Origin: Margaritispora aquatica
Taxonomy: Eukaryota; Ascomycota; Leotiomycetes; Helotiales; Discinellaceae
Direction of reading: 5' to 3'
Assembly (NCBI GenBank): GCA_007644065.1
Contig: VJWN01000013.1
Coordinates: 434,001-498,000, forward strand
Length of the DNA: 64,000 nucleotides
The notes beneath the pieces are model-generated. The model had not been told where the DNA came from, searched no databases, and saw nothing but the letters and a program-made list of their open reading frames with translations. This document shows, one piece after another, positions 1-12,543 of this stretch (position 1 is the first letter of the stretch; every line of letters starts with the position of its first letter). Both the position numbers and the translations under genes were made by a program.

Positions 1-2439
1 ATGTGCACCAGTGGATTTTTTTGGTGCACTTGCTTGATTCGGGGTCCAGTAAGAATATTGAGTTAGGTTTGGAATAGCCTCATTCGCTCGTATTTGCTTC
101 ACGACAAGAGGGGCAGGAGGCGAAGGCAAAAGGTGAAACATAGCCTTTTTTGTGGGTTCGATCAAAGAATGTTTGCATTTCTGTTGAGGAATTCGCCTTC
201 GGTGCTTCGTCGTCTTCTTCTTCAGGCAAGATGCGCATTGTGTACAAGAGTGGGAGATTCCACCATGGAGAATCGGGCAATTCTGTAGCCATGATGCCGA
301 GAAGTTTGGATATCATCATTTATGGCGGCTGCAAAGTGAGTATGTGTTACCAATACTACCTTGCCTCAGTCCTTGAGGAGGAGGCTAGGCGGTTATGCTA
401 TGTCTTGGCTCCTTCATATGCTGACATACAGGTTCCTCGAGCGTGCTTCCCCGCTGTGTCAAACTTCTCCGCTTCCTCTATTCGAAGCTCGCTGCATGGC
501 GGCGTCCAGTCAAGGCATCTCGATGATTTCAAAATCCGGGGTAACAGGAGCATCGCCTTGCATCATCCTGGGGTAAACGGAGCATCGCATCACCGCATAG
601 CAGGAAGAGGACGTGCATCTCAAAGCCCAGTGGCAACGCGAGCACAAGGCGAGTTGTTCATTCTAGTTCCTCGTTGAAGTCGACATCACTGTAACGCTGC
701 AAAGGATGAATTGGATGAATGTATCACGAGATGTAAAGTCGACACATCAACACTATCTCACGTGCGTCGTTCTACAGCATCCATGACAGCCAAACCCTTT
801 AGCCCTTTCAGGCTCAACTTATCAAAGGTGTCAAGTGTCAAGTGTCAAAATCTGCCGTACTCACTTGGCCTAACTTTGCACATCGAACTCGTTCGTGGGG
901 GTGCAACACCGTCGACCACTATCAAGCATCCCTCGAGTCTCTCCTCCTCCATTCTCCGAACAATCTCGGGTGGGATGCCAACTTGGCGCGGAGGGATATG
1001 GCGATTGTGCGACTGTGCGACGGCGCCTTGCATTCGCACTGGTCGTCATGTTGTGATACCGTGGCACCAACGTGCCATATCTTCCGGCGTGCAGTAGCAT
1101 TCCTGCACGCGTGTCCAATTTCGCCTCCATCGTGAGATATTCTCATTTTGATTTTGATTTTCAAGCCCATTGCGGGGTGCGGTGCGACGCGACGTGAGTC
1201 CGATATCTCTCATCGTAAGAATACCTTAGGCGAGAGTGTGGTGGGAGATATGGTCATCTCTGCATCGAAAAATCCAGATCGGGAAGTATGAGGTATCAAC
1301 ATGAGAAATCTCAACTACCGGAATGGCGTCTCCGCAAACCAGCCACTGATGCCACTCCAATATCATCATCTACGCAAGATTCAACCTGTACCTGCCAATC
1401 TGGATGGTTTGCTTCTGATAAGGAGATGACGGACATGCTGATGTGGGGTTTTGGTGTGACGCTGAGATCGAGGGGATGGAGATGTGCAGGTGGAGGTGGA
1501 GGTGAAGGTAGTACTTGGTTGCAAGTACAAAGCCTCGCCGATCGAGTACCGTTGTTGAGGGCAGTAGTGCGGATGGCAGCTCGGTCATCTCATCTCAACT
1601 CAATCCGCGGATAAGCACGTTTAGAAAAGGTGTGAGAATATGCGAGTAGTGTTAGTAGTAAGCTCAACCACGTCCTCAACCACAGCTCCTGATCTCCGGA
1701 TCTTCAGGGAGTACTGACGGAAAATACGCAATACCCCAAACGTGCATTTTTGGGGGTCATTGATGTCGAGATAAAGTTTCCTTCGTTCATGCGCATTGAC
1801 ATCGTTTGCTTTCTTTGCTAAGGGGAATCAAGCCTCCGCGCGGATCATACGTCTCTTTGGGTAAAGAAATCCTTGAGGTGGCGATGTTATGGTTCCTTTA
1901 AATGGTAAGGCGATAAACGCTCGAGTTGGTTACTAAGAGGTCGATCCGCTAACATCAGCCGCTTGGGCGAATCCCTTGGGAAATGCCGAAATACTACTAC
2001 AAAGGCCCAGGAGCCATCTCCGTCCGGCTCTTAGCTCTGGGTTAAGGCTAGATACTACCTAACAAAGCACGTATAAACAAGATGATCTTCTCCAGCTGGC
2101 TTGGCACACTACCTACGACGCTCGCTTCGTAGCTGAGGAAAAGGAGAAGAGCTAAACAGCACCGGACTGTAGCGACCAGACGGGTTGAGCGCCACGCTGA
2201 ATTCTAGCTTTGCATCGGCTCCTCAACAGGCGCGGGACTAGCGCTCTCTGCCAATCATACCACGAGAAAGTTTTCTTGTGAAAATTTTTTGACATTTTTA
2301 TTCTCCGCCCTGGTGCTTGGAGGGCAACCTTATTTTGTCTCGTTTCTTGGTCTTGCTTTTTTTCTGCTCTGCTGCTTAGAACGCTGTGGCTGGACTGCAC
2401 ACTGCTTGTTTACATGTTCTGGGCGGTGCATCTTTCGCG

Positions 2440-2440
<1 letters not shown>

Positions 2441-2474
<34 letters not shown>
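2441..2474. repeat. GCT trinucleotide microsatellite
   Basis: Eleven uninterrupted GCT units, followed by imperfect TG-rich sequence. It lies outside any supported gene, so it is probably a non-coding microsatellite. Confidence 0.9.
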
Positions 2475-2475
<1 letters not shown>

Positions 2476-4454
2476 GTTTCGATGCATGCGTGAAGTCACG
2501 GCTTATGCCGTTGCTGCTGCCCGTCTTACTAGACCTTCTCCTGTGAACCTCCTGTGAACCTCCTGTGGAGTGCGGACAGCTTATTAATGTTGTCGGACGC
2601 GGTTTCTTTCTTCCCCTAAGATCTTAAGTGAAGTGGATACTCGGGGGAGTAAGGTATGGAGTTTGGAGTCTGGACACAAACTGCAGGTAGTAAATATGAC
2701 TGAGACAAACGCTAAAGCACGGGAAAATGGAGAATGGAGTGGAACGGAAGGGGTTTGCAGGAAGCAAGAGAGGCGGAGCTCTCCGGCCTCCATGCGAGGA
2801 GGGAGAGAACGGGTGAGTGAGCAGCAGGATCGGACAATTCAGAATCGTGAGAGGGCAGGGGAAGAGGGGAGATGATTCGCTTATGGCGGCTCGTTGGAAA
2901 ATACAGCAGCGAGCGAGCCCGAGGCGAGGTGAGGTGAGGTGACATAAGGTGACATAAGGTGATATGAAGGAATGGACGTCCACTCGTTCTCTCTGTGTGT
3001 GATACGATATCCTCTCGGGTTGCGCAGTGTATGTGTGTAAGCGAGCTAGCACGTACGATGGTAAGCGAGGGGTAAGAAGTAAGGGTAAGGGGTCAGTTGG
3101 GGTTAGGGTTTTAGGGTTAAGTTCAGGTAGGCAGGTAGGTATTAACGATGGTGAGGATATAGGGCTTGGAAGAGACATAGACACAGACACAGAGATAGAG
3201 CGAGTCGGATAGGCAACGACGGTATGTATGTCAGCGAGAAGGCGAAGATGGGTGAGTGAGTGAGTGAGCGAGTATTCAATACAACGGTGAGTCTTTAGTC
3301 TTTAGTCTTTGAGTCATATCATATCATCTCATTTCATTTCTTGATTCTGTTTTCCATGCGATTTCCTTTAGATCGATGCAAATCTCATTTGAATATTCAT
3401 CCTCAGAGGTGGAAAGCTGGGATGTGGGTTTCATTCACGTGGAAAGGAAATGAAATGAAAAGAAGAAAAAAAGAGAGAGCGGAGACACCAGAGGACGAGG
3501 TGGTGACCAAGAGAGAGGTGGAGATGAGTGGGAGTAGGAGGAGGAGTAAGAGTAAGAGTAAGAAGAGGTTGAAATCGCGGGGTAAGCAACCATGCTATGC
3601 GGGTGCGAGTATGAGTGCGAGTGCAGGCATAGATGGGCGATACCTGTTGTCATATAAGCATGAAAGGTAGGTGGATTTCAACCGTGCGTCTTGGTTTGTG
3701 TGAGAGAGTGAGAGAGAGAGAAGAGTTTCCTCTTCGGTTTGCCTCCTGTCGAGGGAAGCCAGCGAGGAGCGTATGTTAGGTCTGAGTCTGGGGCTTTGGC
3801 TTTGTCGCCACAGCGCAGCACGGCAATCCTAGGGAGTTGAAAGAGAGAAAGGGAGATCGGTGGCAAGGCAAGGAAAGATGAGGGTGATGTATGTGGAGAA
3901 GGAGATCAAGTAGGTCAGTCATGTCGAGCTGTTGATTTAGCCGGGTCCTGTGGGAACAGTTGAAGCGATGAGGTGGGTGGATGGATGTATGGAGGGAGGT
4001 GTGGAGAAGGGAGAAAGAGAAAAGAGGGAGAAGGAGAAAGAGGCTATTCGGGCGATTCGAGCGATTCGAGCGATTCGAGTCAAGGCACCGATGAGTCCGG
4101 GGTTCCGTTGAAGCACCCGGAGAGATGACGAGATCGATAGATGCATCCGATACATCAGCACAGGAACCTCGAGCGCTGCATCTCTTTACCTCAGGTACTC
4201 GCGCCTCGCGACTCGCGACTCCTCATGCAGCTCTGCGCACACAGCAAGGAAATTGCACTTTCGAATTCGGTGCTGTCGGGTGTGGCTAGTGCTGATGCTG
4301 ATGAAAATGTTGATGACGATGGCGATTGCGATGGCGAGGATGAGGATGATCACGAGCATGGTGATTATGTTGATGATGATGATGGTGATGAAAGAATTCG
4401 CTCAAAGCCCGTCTTTGGAGGACTTACGAGATGTGACATTTGGGCTGGGTCGTT

Positions 4455-5110
4455 TGGTAGGTATGTAGGTAGGTAAGCAGGTGGGGAATTACAAGCGGCT
4501 AAGTCGTCGCACCACGGGACTTTAGCGAGGACTTTTTGGTCTTTGTTGTCGTTCGTGCTGGTGGTGCTGCGAGGTACGGTGGCTTGCTTGGTGGTAATGG
4601 GGAGGCGGAGGAGAGGTTCAGTTCACGATAACGCGATGCGGTGGTCCGGACGCAGGTAAGGTAAGGCAAGGCTGCTTGTTTGTCGTACGAAGGTACATTG
4701 TCATGTGAGGTTGAGAGGCCGTGACGGTTGGACTTGGTAGGTATGTAGGTACATAAGTAATTACAAGCGGCTAAGCTGTGTTGTCTTACAAAACGGACCG
4801 TTGTTGTGGTGCTGGTGCTGCGAGGTACAGGTACAGTTACAGATACAAATGTAAGGCAAAATCCTCATGGTAGGGCAACAGAGTGATGAGTCGATAGTAG
4901 ATTGGTAGATGGGTGTAAGTAAGGCTATCTTTGTGTCGTACACATAGGGCTCTCAAAGACCCTGATGGTGATGGTGAGACGAAGTGTGCAATTACAAGCG
5001 GCTAAATTGTCGCACAGTTTAAGCGAGACTAGTTGGTGTTGGTGGGGCTGTGAGGTTTGAGGCGAGAACTTCACGACAAGACGGTGTCGTTGAATCGTGG
5101 TTTGGGTGTA
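4455..5110. repeat. diverged tandem repeat, about 230-270 bp units
   Basis: The core AATTACAAGCGGCTAA occurs at 4487, 4759 and 4990, spaced 272 and 231 bp. Other blocks recur in the same order: GGTAGGTATGTAGGT at about 4455 and 4736 before the first two cores; a GGTGCTGCGAGGTAC-like block at about 4562 and 4813 with a weaker copy near 5040; and a GTCGTAC-containing block near 4682 and 4935. This is best read as three diverged copies of one unit. No coding function is apparent. Confidence 0.7.
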
Positions 5111-7160
5111 AGCAAGGCAGTCTGTCGTGCTTATGGAAAGAGACTTGAAGAGTCCCTGCTTGTTTGCTTGTGTATGCGAGTAACTAGAAGCAGAGAACAG
5201 TATGGGACGGATGGTGGTAGGTAGCGCTATAAATTCGCCGATATCAGCAGCCGGACACAATACAGGATGGTGTTTTTAGTTTCCGCCGATAGAATTATGT
5301 TCATAACATCAGAAAATAAAAGGCTGCCAGGCTTTAGTTTCGAATTCGATGTCATGTACGACTCGTAGGCTAGCAGCGGGGACAGACCAAGGCAGCGCAA
5401 GGCAAGGCACAAGACACCTGTCAGATAACGCCATTTCTCTCTGCTTGTTTTCGAAACAAGAAAAGGCTTTCGGCGGGACTCGCGGTGTTTTGAGGCGAAT
5501 AATCTCGCGTATGGAGCAGTGTGGTGACAGTTGCAGAGTAGCAGAAGATAAAGTACCGTCGTCGGACCGTACAAGCAAGACCCATGCCCTACGAAAGCCA
5601 AAAAGCAAGCAGGGAGAGCGAAGTTGAAGATGCGTTCACGGCAGTAGAGACGGTGATTGGTACGTGGGGTACAAAGCTTGTGGTTGAGGGAATTATTTCT
5701 GTGCATGTGTATTTGTATCTATGATGCGAGGGATAGTTTGCTTCAACCATTAGCCGTTTGAAAAGGGCGAGTGCTCTTGTAACCGATTCTGCTGGTGGCG
5801 AAGCTTAGATTTGGTTCGTTCGTGTAGGGGTTGAGGGGTTATGGGAAGTAGGTTATGCAAGCTTTGAGCAGTTGGAGAGAGTAGGTGGTTATCTTTGGTT
5901 TTAGTACTGTTCTTGTGTTGGTTTTTGGGAAGAAATGTGGTGAGGTGAGCTCGCTTCTTTCTGCGTTTACATGTAGTTCTTTGGGGGTTGTTGGGCATAA
6001 GATAGAGTTGGGTTTTAGAGTGATATAAGTTGATATATATGTATGTTACATCCAGCTTTGAAAATATATTAAAAAGAAATATCCTTCGTCATTCATAGCT
6101 GTCCCTCATAAGTGTATTTTCAACTTGCTGATCGCCATATCCATAGTCTGACCAAATCGTGACTTGTATGCCAGAAGTATTACTTTGTCCTCAGAGATAA
6201 TTGAACAAATTGCTCACGTTAGAATTAATTTCAAAAACATCAACAAGACTCAGAAGAGAGGACGAAAGCACCCCTCGTATCACAATATAAAGCAAAACCA
6301 AATGACATATCAACACTGAACGGCGTTATGTTGATTTTCACCCAGACTCGTGACGAAATCAGTGCATGAACCATATCAAGTAAATCTGTGCATGAGATCT
6401 GTTAATATTCTCTAGAGTCATAGCACGGTTGAGAGGGGTTTCTATTTCAGGTAGTCATGAATCAACATCTCCAACTTGACCTTAAATTAAGCGACAGCGC
6501 GAAAATGATGGGAGGTTGAAATTTTTAACATCACGACGATAGTAATGAGAAGACAAAAAGGAGAAATGAGGAGTCTCAACTGAACCTCGATAGAAATAAT
6601 AGGATAGTCTGGAACTTCTCAAGCGAAATGGTTCAAACTCACTGTCTTTTTCATGTAGATAAATATGATTCGGAGAGGGTGTTTAGACTCACTTGCCTAA
6701 CGACGTTTGTTACCCGGCACTAATATTTAATGCTTGAATGCAGTACCTCAGGTTGGGGTTTACTGATTGTTATGAACCAGGTTTGAACGGTTTGAGGAGG
6801 GAAGGAGTGATCCGAAGCTGAACTGCGATGATGAGTTGACATTCGCCAGAACATTGTGTTTGAAGGCTGTTCGGAGGATGAATTGCATTTTCATTTCGAA
6901 GGAGTGTTTTGGGGAAAAGTAAAGGAACCAAACCAGTGGCAGAGTTGGATAGATTCACGGATTTAATTTTCTGAGGTGTTTTTATGTCAAAGAGCCAATA
7001 GTTTCTTGGAGGTGATGTATAACTTGACAACACCCGTCAACAGTTAGTCGTTTGTTCAAGAGTTAAGGATTAGAGCGATGAAATCGTTCAGGTGACCCAA
7101 TACGCTATGAGATGCCTGTGAATGGAGAAGGCTAAGGTATACTTCAAGGGCTTTTGGTTT

Positions 7161-8309
7161 TTAATCTATTTTTAAGGGCCCTTCACCTCTTTTAGCTCTC
7201 CACCAATTACTTGCTATAATGAGCTCTTCACATCCTTCCAGTATCCATTTCCACTTCTTCAGAAACCCTGGCATCACCTCCCATCCCGTGATATCCCACG
7301 GTTCGCCCCATACAATCATACCTTTTCGTTTATTCGTAAGCTCGTCATCCGAACCTTCCATGACATCGTTTGTGTTTGGCAATGAATTGCCGTTTTTAAA
7401 CGCCATCTCACCAAATATATCGTTGCAAAACTCATACTGATCGAACAAACCCTCGTATAGAATCAGATTATCTCGCAGCCTCGGATGTGGAAACATATTG
7501 AACCAAGAGGAATGTCCGATCGTCATTTGGTTATGCGTCGGACTTAGAGTTGAGGGGAGTAGTTGTTCGGGCTTTGGTTGTATCACTGTGAACCCGTCAC
7601 ATAGGTCAATGAATGAAGGGACGACTCTTTTCATTCCATGAGTTGTATATGTGGATAATGTTGCATTGTTGACCATTGTCTTGTTGGAGATGAGGGCGCG
7701 GAAAACGTTGTAATGTATGAGATGTAGTAGGTGGTCTGAAGATAAGGGGAAAGTGAAAGAGAAATTCTGGTCAGGAGGTGGATCCGAGAAGAAGGAAGAG
7801 GTGGCCAGCATCTCAATCCCAATTGAAGATGGACTAACTGACGAGGAGGCGGTGGCATCTGACATCTGGGTGATTGGGTGGGTTATAGTCATAGTCTGGC
7901 GTTCGAATGGCACGGCTACGTCAAATCCAAATGGAATTGCATTTTCATGAGACCTGCCCTCAAGATTGTCCTGTGGACTAGAGCTAAGCATGTCTTTGCA
8001 TGATTGGCTTAAGTCAACATCCTCAAGCGTGTTTGTTTCCATCGCAACCATCGCACCATCCTCAATTCCTGGAAGAGTTGTAGATTGGACATGGTTCTCG
8101 CGTGTTGATGCAGGTATATCAATGAGACGAAATCGCTCCACTCGAAAAGCTCGACTAGGCTTGCCCGAACCGCTTTCCTGAGGCTTACGGCGTCTATGCG
8201 CTCGTTGGTTCAAGCGATTTTGTCTTTTCTTCCTTTCATGCAACTCATTGACTTTTGTCCAGTCATCATCCTGTTTCCATATATCAAGAGCGGGTTGCTG
8301 TTGAGGCAT
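7161..8309 (-). CDS. bZIP-type transcription factor with DUF3425 domain
   Basis: Single-exon protein of 382 residues. Residues about 15-43 form a bZIP-like basic region (ERKKRQNRLNQRAHRRRK); a clear leucine zipper does not follow. The C-terminal half, about 195-378, matches the DUF3425 domain found in many fungal bZIP-like regulators, including the pattern IVWGEPWDITGWEV, then a Trp-rich stretch and RAKRGEGPL near the end. The product should be a nuclear DNA-binding regulator with unknown targets. It is transcribed away from the dehydrogenase gene at 8890, with about 580 bp between the two starts, so it could control that neighbour, but this is inference. The chosen Met directly precedes the usual acidic/DDW lead-in to the basic region. 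Family assignment is firm. Confidence 0.88.
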   Translation of the reverse strand: MPQQQPALDIWKQDDDWTKVNELHERKKRQNRLNQRAHRRRKPQESGSGKPSRAFRVERFRLIDIPASTRENHVQSTTLPGIEDGAMVAMETNTLEDVDLSQSCKDMLSSSPQDNLEGRSHENAIPFGFDVAVPFERQTMTITHPITQMSDATASSSVSPSSIGIEMLATSSFFSDPPPDQNFSFTFPLSSDHLLHLIHYNVFRALISNKTMVNNATLSTYTTHGMKRVVPSFIDLCDGFTVIQPKPEQLLPSTLSPTHNQMTIGHSSWFNMFPHPRLRDNLILYEGLFDQYEFCNDIFGEMAFKNGNSLPNTNDVMEGSDDELTNKRKGMIVWGEPWDITGWEVMPGFLKKWKWILEGCEELIIASNWWRAKRGEGPLKID

Positions 8310-8889
8310 TGGATTGTTGAAATATGATGCTCGTGAGAAGTGGTTGAAATACTGTAAACGGAGAAAAACGTAAGTCGCAGGGTTGAATATCGATGAATTT
8401 TTACATCAGTGATGTTTCTAAGGGCGACGTTGATGGCGTTGAAGTGAGTTGATATTTGCCAAGGAGCTTATATTTATTTCCTCATTGGGTAAGTGGGGTC
8501 GACTAGCTCGATTTCCAAAGACAGAGTCTCCATGACCTTTCACTTGTAAATGGGGAATTTTTTCAAATCAATTCTTTGAAATCAAATTCTAGTGAAGAGA
8601 TAGAAGCTCTTCATACAAAGACTATTGTTTGAATTAGGTGTTGTAAACGTAATTCTTGTCTTCCGAGGAACTCCGAAAGCAACAGATCAAGCTTACAGGA
8701 TTGCTGCGCCGTTTTGCTGAGGTAATGTCACATCGAGATGCTTTTTATCATATACAATTTCCATTGAGGCTGAAAGTAAGAGCATAAGCAAGTTTGTTAT
8801 ACCATAGTGCTGCAGTGCCTGAGTAAGTGATTACAATCGCAACTTGATCGTTTTATGTCTGTTCTGAAGCCATCCTTCAGCTCATCGCG
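8310..8889. promoter_or_regulatory. divergent intergenic region, TF gene and dehydrogenase gene
   Basis: This AT-rich spacer carries the upstream regions of two genes pointing outward. No consensus operator could be picked out by eye. Confidence 0.5.
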
Positions 8890-9916
8890 ATGAGCTCCGC
8901 AAAGTTCATGGTTTCCTCTCTACCATCGCTCACGGGAAAGAACTTTTTGGTTACTGGTGGAAATACTGGTATCGGATACAATACATGTCTAAATCTAGCT
9001 GCAAAGAATGCTCGAGTCTATATGGGAGCGCGATCATCTACAAAAGCTTCAGATGCAGTTGCCAAGATCAAAGAAGTACATCCATATGCAGATGTACGAG
9101 TGCTGCTCATGGACCACAGGTCTCTCAAATCAATCATTGAAGGGGCTAATATCTTCATGTCGAAAGAGACGACGCTCCATGGCTTGATTCTGAATGCAGG
9201 TATTATGGCAACCCCATACGAGGTCACAGAGGATGGATTCGAAGCTCAAATGCAAGTCAACTATCTAGCCCATTGGCTTTTGACATATCGTCTCCTTCCA
9301 AAACTTCTATCAACCGCAATATCGGATGGTCCAGGTTCTGTACGGGTGGTTTCAGTCTCAGCCAAAGGTCATCACGTTTCTCCTTGGAACACGAGGAAAG
9401 TGCTCTACGATCGTGCAGAGATGGAAGCTCAAGGTCCGGTGAGTTGATACCTCCGTTCTATATCAAAGAGTATCGTGCTAACCTGTTCTGAAACAGTATG
9501 GGCGATATGGAGCGACGAAGCTCGCCAACGTCCTCCTTGCAAAGTCCTTGAACAAGGCGTACGGCCCGGGCAGCAGGAGTGCCACAGAAGGAAAAGGCGA
9601 AATCTGGACAGCCTCTGTTCACCCCGGATTTATTGACACGCAGTTGAACCAGAAGAACCAAGAACGCACACCATGGCATCTGTCCTGGTTCTTCCCGACA
9701 TCGCGATTCTTGGGTCTGATGAGACCACGTGAAGAAGGGTGCATTAGCAGTCTTTTTGTCGGTGCAAGTCCAGATTTCAAAGCTGAAATGAGTGGTTTGT
9801 ACTTCAATGAACACGCAAAGGCAATACCGTCAAATCCTGCCTCCATGGACGAAGGCGAACAGAAGAAATTGGAAAAATGGACCATGGGAGAGATGAAGAA
9901 AGGCGGCTGGATTTGA
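8890..9916 (+). CDS. short-chain dehydrogenase/reductase
   Basis: Two exons, 8890-9438 and 9497-9916, joined in phase 0 across a 58-nt intron (GTGAGT..CAG), give 322 residues. The Rossmann nucleotide-binding motif TGGNTGIG is at 22-29, NAG at 102-104, and the catalytic pair Tyr187/Lys191 (YGATK) begins just after the splice junction, which confirms the intron. This is a classical NAD(P)-dependent SDR of the retinol-dehydrogenase/WW-oxidoreductase-like kind common in fungi; the substrate cannot be deduced. No signal peptide is seen and the C-terminus (MKKGGWI) is not a peroxisomal signal. Its start faces the DUF3425 regulator. Confidence 0.9.
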
Positions 9917-10938
9917 AACCGCCTATCCCGGAATTTTTAATCCAAGTATAATTTGTACTTGTACTGCAAGGTGTGCAGTGGCCGCACAAAGCTGCCTCGC
10001 ATTTTCTTGTCTACACGCAAGTTTCATGTGGTTCTTTCGCTAGGCTTGGCGACTCCGTTATCAACTGTGGATGAAAGATCGCAATTGACTTGGGAGCCCA
10101 TACTTGATGCCCTTGTTCAACCCTGATGGTTGTGTGCCAACGCCACACGAACAGCCTCTTTTAGCTGTCGGCAATTGCGGCCAGTCTCCTTTGTCTATGG
10201 CAGCTAGCTGCCTGTTCCGGATTGTTGTGCAGATATTTACGAAATCGTACTTATATAGAAGTAAAGAAGCCTTTTATGACATGCCTGAGGAAACTATGTT
10301 ATCCCAAGGTGAACATAGGATGTTAAGAGTTTCATATAGCTAGTTAGTTCGTTGACCAATCATATACCCCGCATTGCCTATTACGGCCAAAACACTAAAT
10401 AATTCCTTGCTATGACGATGCTTAGTTGGTTGAAAGCTGTAGGTTGGGACATTAAAAGCCAAGAAACTTTTCTACCGACAATCACCAATTGATTAAAGTA
10501 AGTACCTACAGTATAGGTATCCAAGTTAGGTAAGTACTCAAATCAAACTCGACCTTCTTGACTCGGCGAGGCTGAATTGAGGACCTTGATGTCTACTTTA
10601 CCGCCTCACTTACTTGCTTCTGTTGCTTGATGCCTCCTTCCTATATCCACAATGCCTACCTTATTGTTAGTCGCCGTACAAAGAATAATTCGTTCCTCAC
10701 TCTGCTATGCATTCGTCATATACACAACAACCTGCATCCTATAATTCCTATTCATGATATCGCTTTTGCTCAAACACTTACCTACACAACTACTAGATAC
10801 TTCACGACTTGTGAACAATATCCAGAAGTAGACTTGCTATTACCCAAAGATTGCGAAAAAGAGATCAGGTCGGAAAGAGAAAGCAAAAGGCAGAGCGCTT
10901 GACGCGGTTGGAGCTGGCATACACTCCAAGCCGCAGCC
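9917..10938. other. intergenic, no gene seen
   Basis: Spacer between the dehydrogenase and the zinc transporter, both on the + strand. It contains an imperfect cluster of TACCTA/TAGGTA elements near 10500-10535. Small open frames show no family signature. Confidence 0.6.
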
Positions 10939-12543
10939 ATGGACGCCAGCGAGATTGATAATGACACGAGGGGCTGGATTATGTGCATTGTGAGCGCGAT
11001 AGGTAGGAAACACGGTGTAATGGCGATCTTCAAATACTGACGTTCAATCTAGCTTGCATGGCTGGTGGAAGTATTATTTGTGTTGACATGGCTACAAAAT
11101 ACATCCCAAGATTGAGGCATTTCAGGATAGACCAAAGCAGCACCTTCCAATCGCTATCTTATAGCTTCAGCTTCGGAGTACTGGTAAGCAGCGTGGCAGA
11201 TGCAAAGAAACCGTGCTGATACATCTCAGATGTTCTCTGCACTATATAGTATACTCCCTTCGTCGAAAAAATATCTCATCCAAGGTGGACGCTCACCGAA
11301 AGCGGCGGCATCGATATTGCTTGCAGGGTTTGTTGGCGGATTTATCGGCATCTCGATTGTGTCGAGATTCGTTCACCACCTCCAACACACGCAGGAAGTG
11401 AGCTGTGGTCATAATCATGATGACGAGGAGGGGCAAATGCGGAGCAGGAACACGTCAAATGCTAGCCGTAGCAGAAATCGACGTCCTTCGAGCCGATCCG
11501 TGAACTCAAATGGAAGACCATCTGAATTGACGCCTTTAGTGACGAATGGTCATGTTCCAAAACAGTTGCCAAAAGCTGGTGTGTTTGGAGGTGATGGTTC
11601 TGGTCATTCTCGCATTCGTAGATCAAACTCGCGCAAAAAGAGCACACAGGCCATGGAGGATCGAAGACCATCGATGCTCGAGGTTCGGGACAGAGTAATG
11701 TCCTTTGTGAAAGATACAAAGACAAATTGTGATTCATCAGGCCCATGTTACGGGTATTCTGGTGTCTGTGGACACCAATGCTTTAAGCAATTGATGCCAA
11801 GGCCGTCAGTTGGCTCCCAAAGACCAGGTTTATCGCGAGGCAGTTCTCATCACCACTATGCTCGGGACGACAGTGATGTTGAGGATCAACATAAGATCTG
11901 CACTCATATTTCGAAGAATGCTGCTACTTCGTCATCTCCATCAACATCAACGGTTGTTACTCGTGCCTCTTCTGTAGAACCATTAGAATTGATAGAGTCT
12001 AGCGATGAGGATGACAGTGGCGAGGAGCAAGGTGACGAAGAACTTGAGCATCATCATCATGTTCCAAGCAATCCATATACTGATATTAGTTACCAAACCT
12101 CGATCGCTATAGCCCTTCACAAAATCCCCGAGGGATTTATGACATATGCTACCAATCATGCCAATCCCAGCTTAGGCTTCTCCGTGTTCATGGCACTATT
12201 CGTACATAACATTACTGAGGGGTTTGCATTGGCTTTACCCATCTATCTTGCGACACAAAGCCGTATGAAAGCTCTGTTGGTAACACTCGCTATTGGAGGT
12301 GTGTCACAACCATTAGGAGCTGGTATCGCAGCATTGTGGTTTAAAATTGCAGGAAAGGGAGGGCATGCTCCAAGCTTACAAGCATATGGTGTGATGTTTG
12401 CCATAACTGCAGGCGTCATGACGAGCGTGGCATTGAGCTTCTTCAAGGAAGGAATGGAGACTGGACATAACCGCGAGTCTTGCATTTATTGGGCTTTTCT
12501 GGGTATGAGTGTTATGGCGCTAAGCAATGCTCTTACATCTTGA
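10939..12543 (+). CDS. ZIP-family zinc transporter, Zrt3-like
   Basis: Three exons, 10939-11002, 11053-11183 and 11230-12543, give 502 residues. Translating straight through from 11200 would miss the true N-terminus: the first two exons restore the first membrane segment and join SFGVL to MFSALYSILP, as expected for this family. The protein has N-terminal membrane segments, a long hydrophilic Ser/His-rich cytosolic loop (about 100-345) with HNHDD and HHHH stretches likely to bind metal, then the ZIP core with HKIPEG at 362-367 and HNITEG at 391-396, which supply the His/Glu metal ligands. The closest functional relative is yeast Zrt3, which exports zinc from the vacuole. Family is certain; vacuolar location is inferred. 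Confidence 0.9.

Larger units (their letters stand above)
1..7160. other. gene-poor region, no supported gene
   Basis: No reading frame here has a recognisable domain or a convincing exon chain. Positions about 2600-4150 are strongly purine-rich on the + strand with many short direct repeats (GAGGT and GACATAAGGT runs near 2925-2965, GAGT runs near 3250, GCGATTCGAG copies near 4045-4080), so long open frames there are composition artefacts. A short minus-strand stretch (about 845-1039) has protein-like composition followed by a donor-like GTGAGT, but I could not link it to other exons. Positions 5700-7160 are more AT-rich and show nothing I can name. Confidence 0.6.

Noticed and set aside
150..677. 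175-codon plus-strand open frame near the left edge
   Set aside because: No ATG at its first codon and no recognisable protein features.
3103..3116. Two TTAGGG units resembling telomere repeat
   Set aside because: Only two imperfectly spaced copies inside a G-rich low-complexity tract; too short to call an interstitial telomere.
2624..3190. 188-codon minus-strand open frame
   Set aside because: Ser/Pro/Leu-rich product of a purine-skewed repeat region with no domain; the open frame is explained by composition.
5227..5706. 159-codon minus-strand open frame
   Set aside because: No family signature and no splice partners; probably chance.
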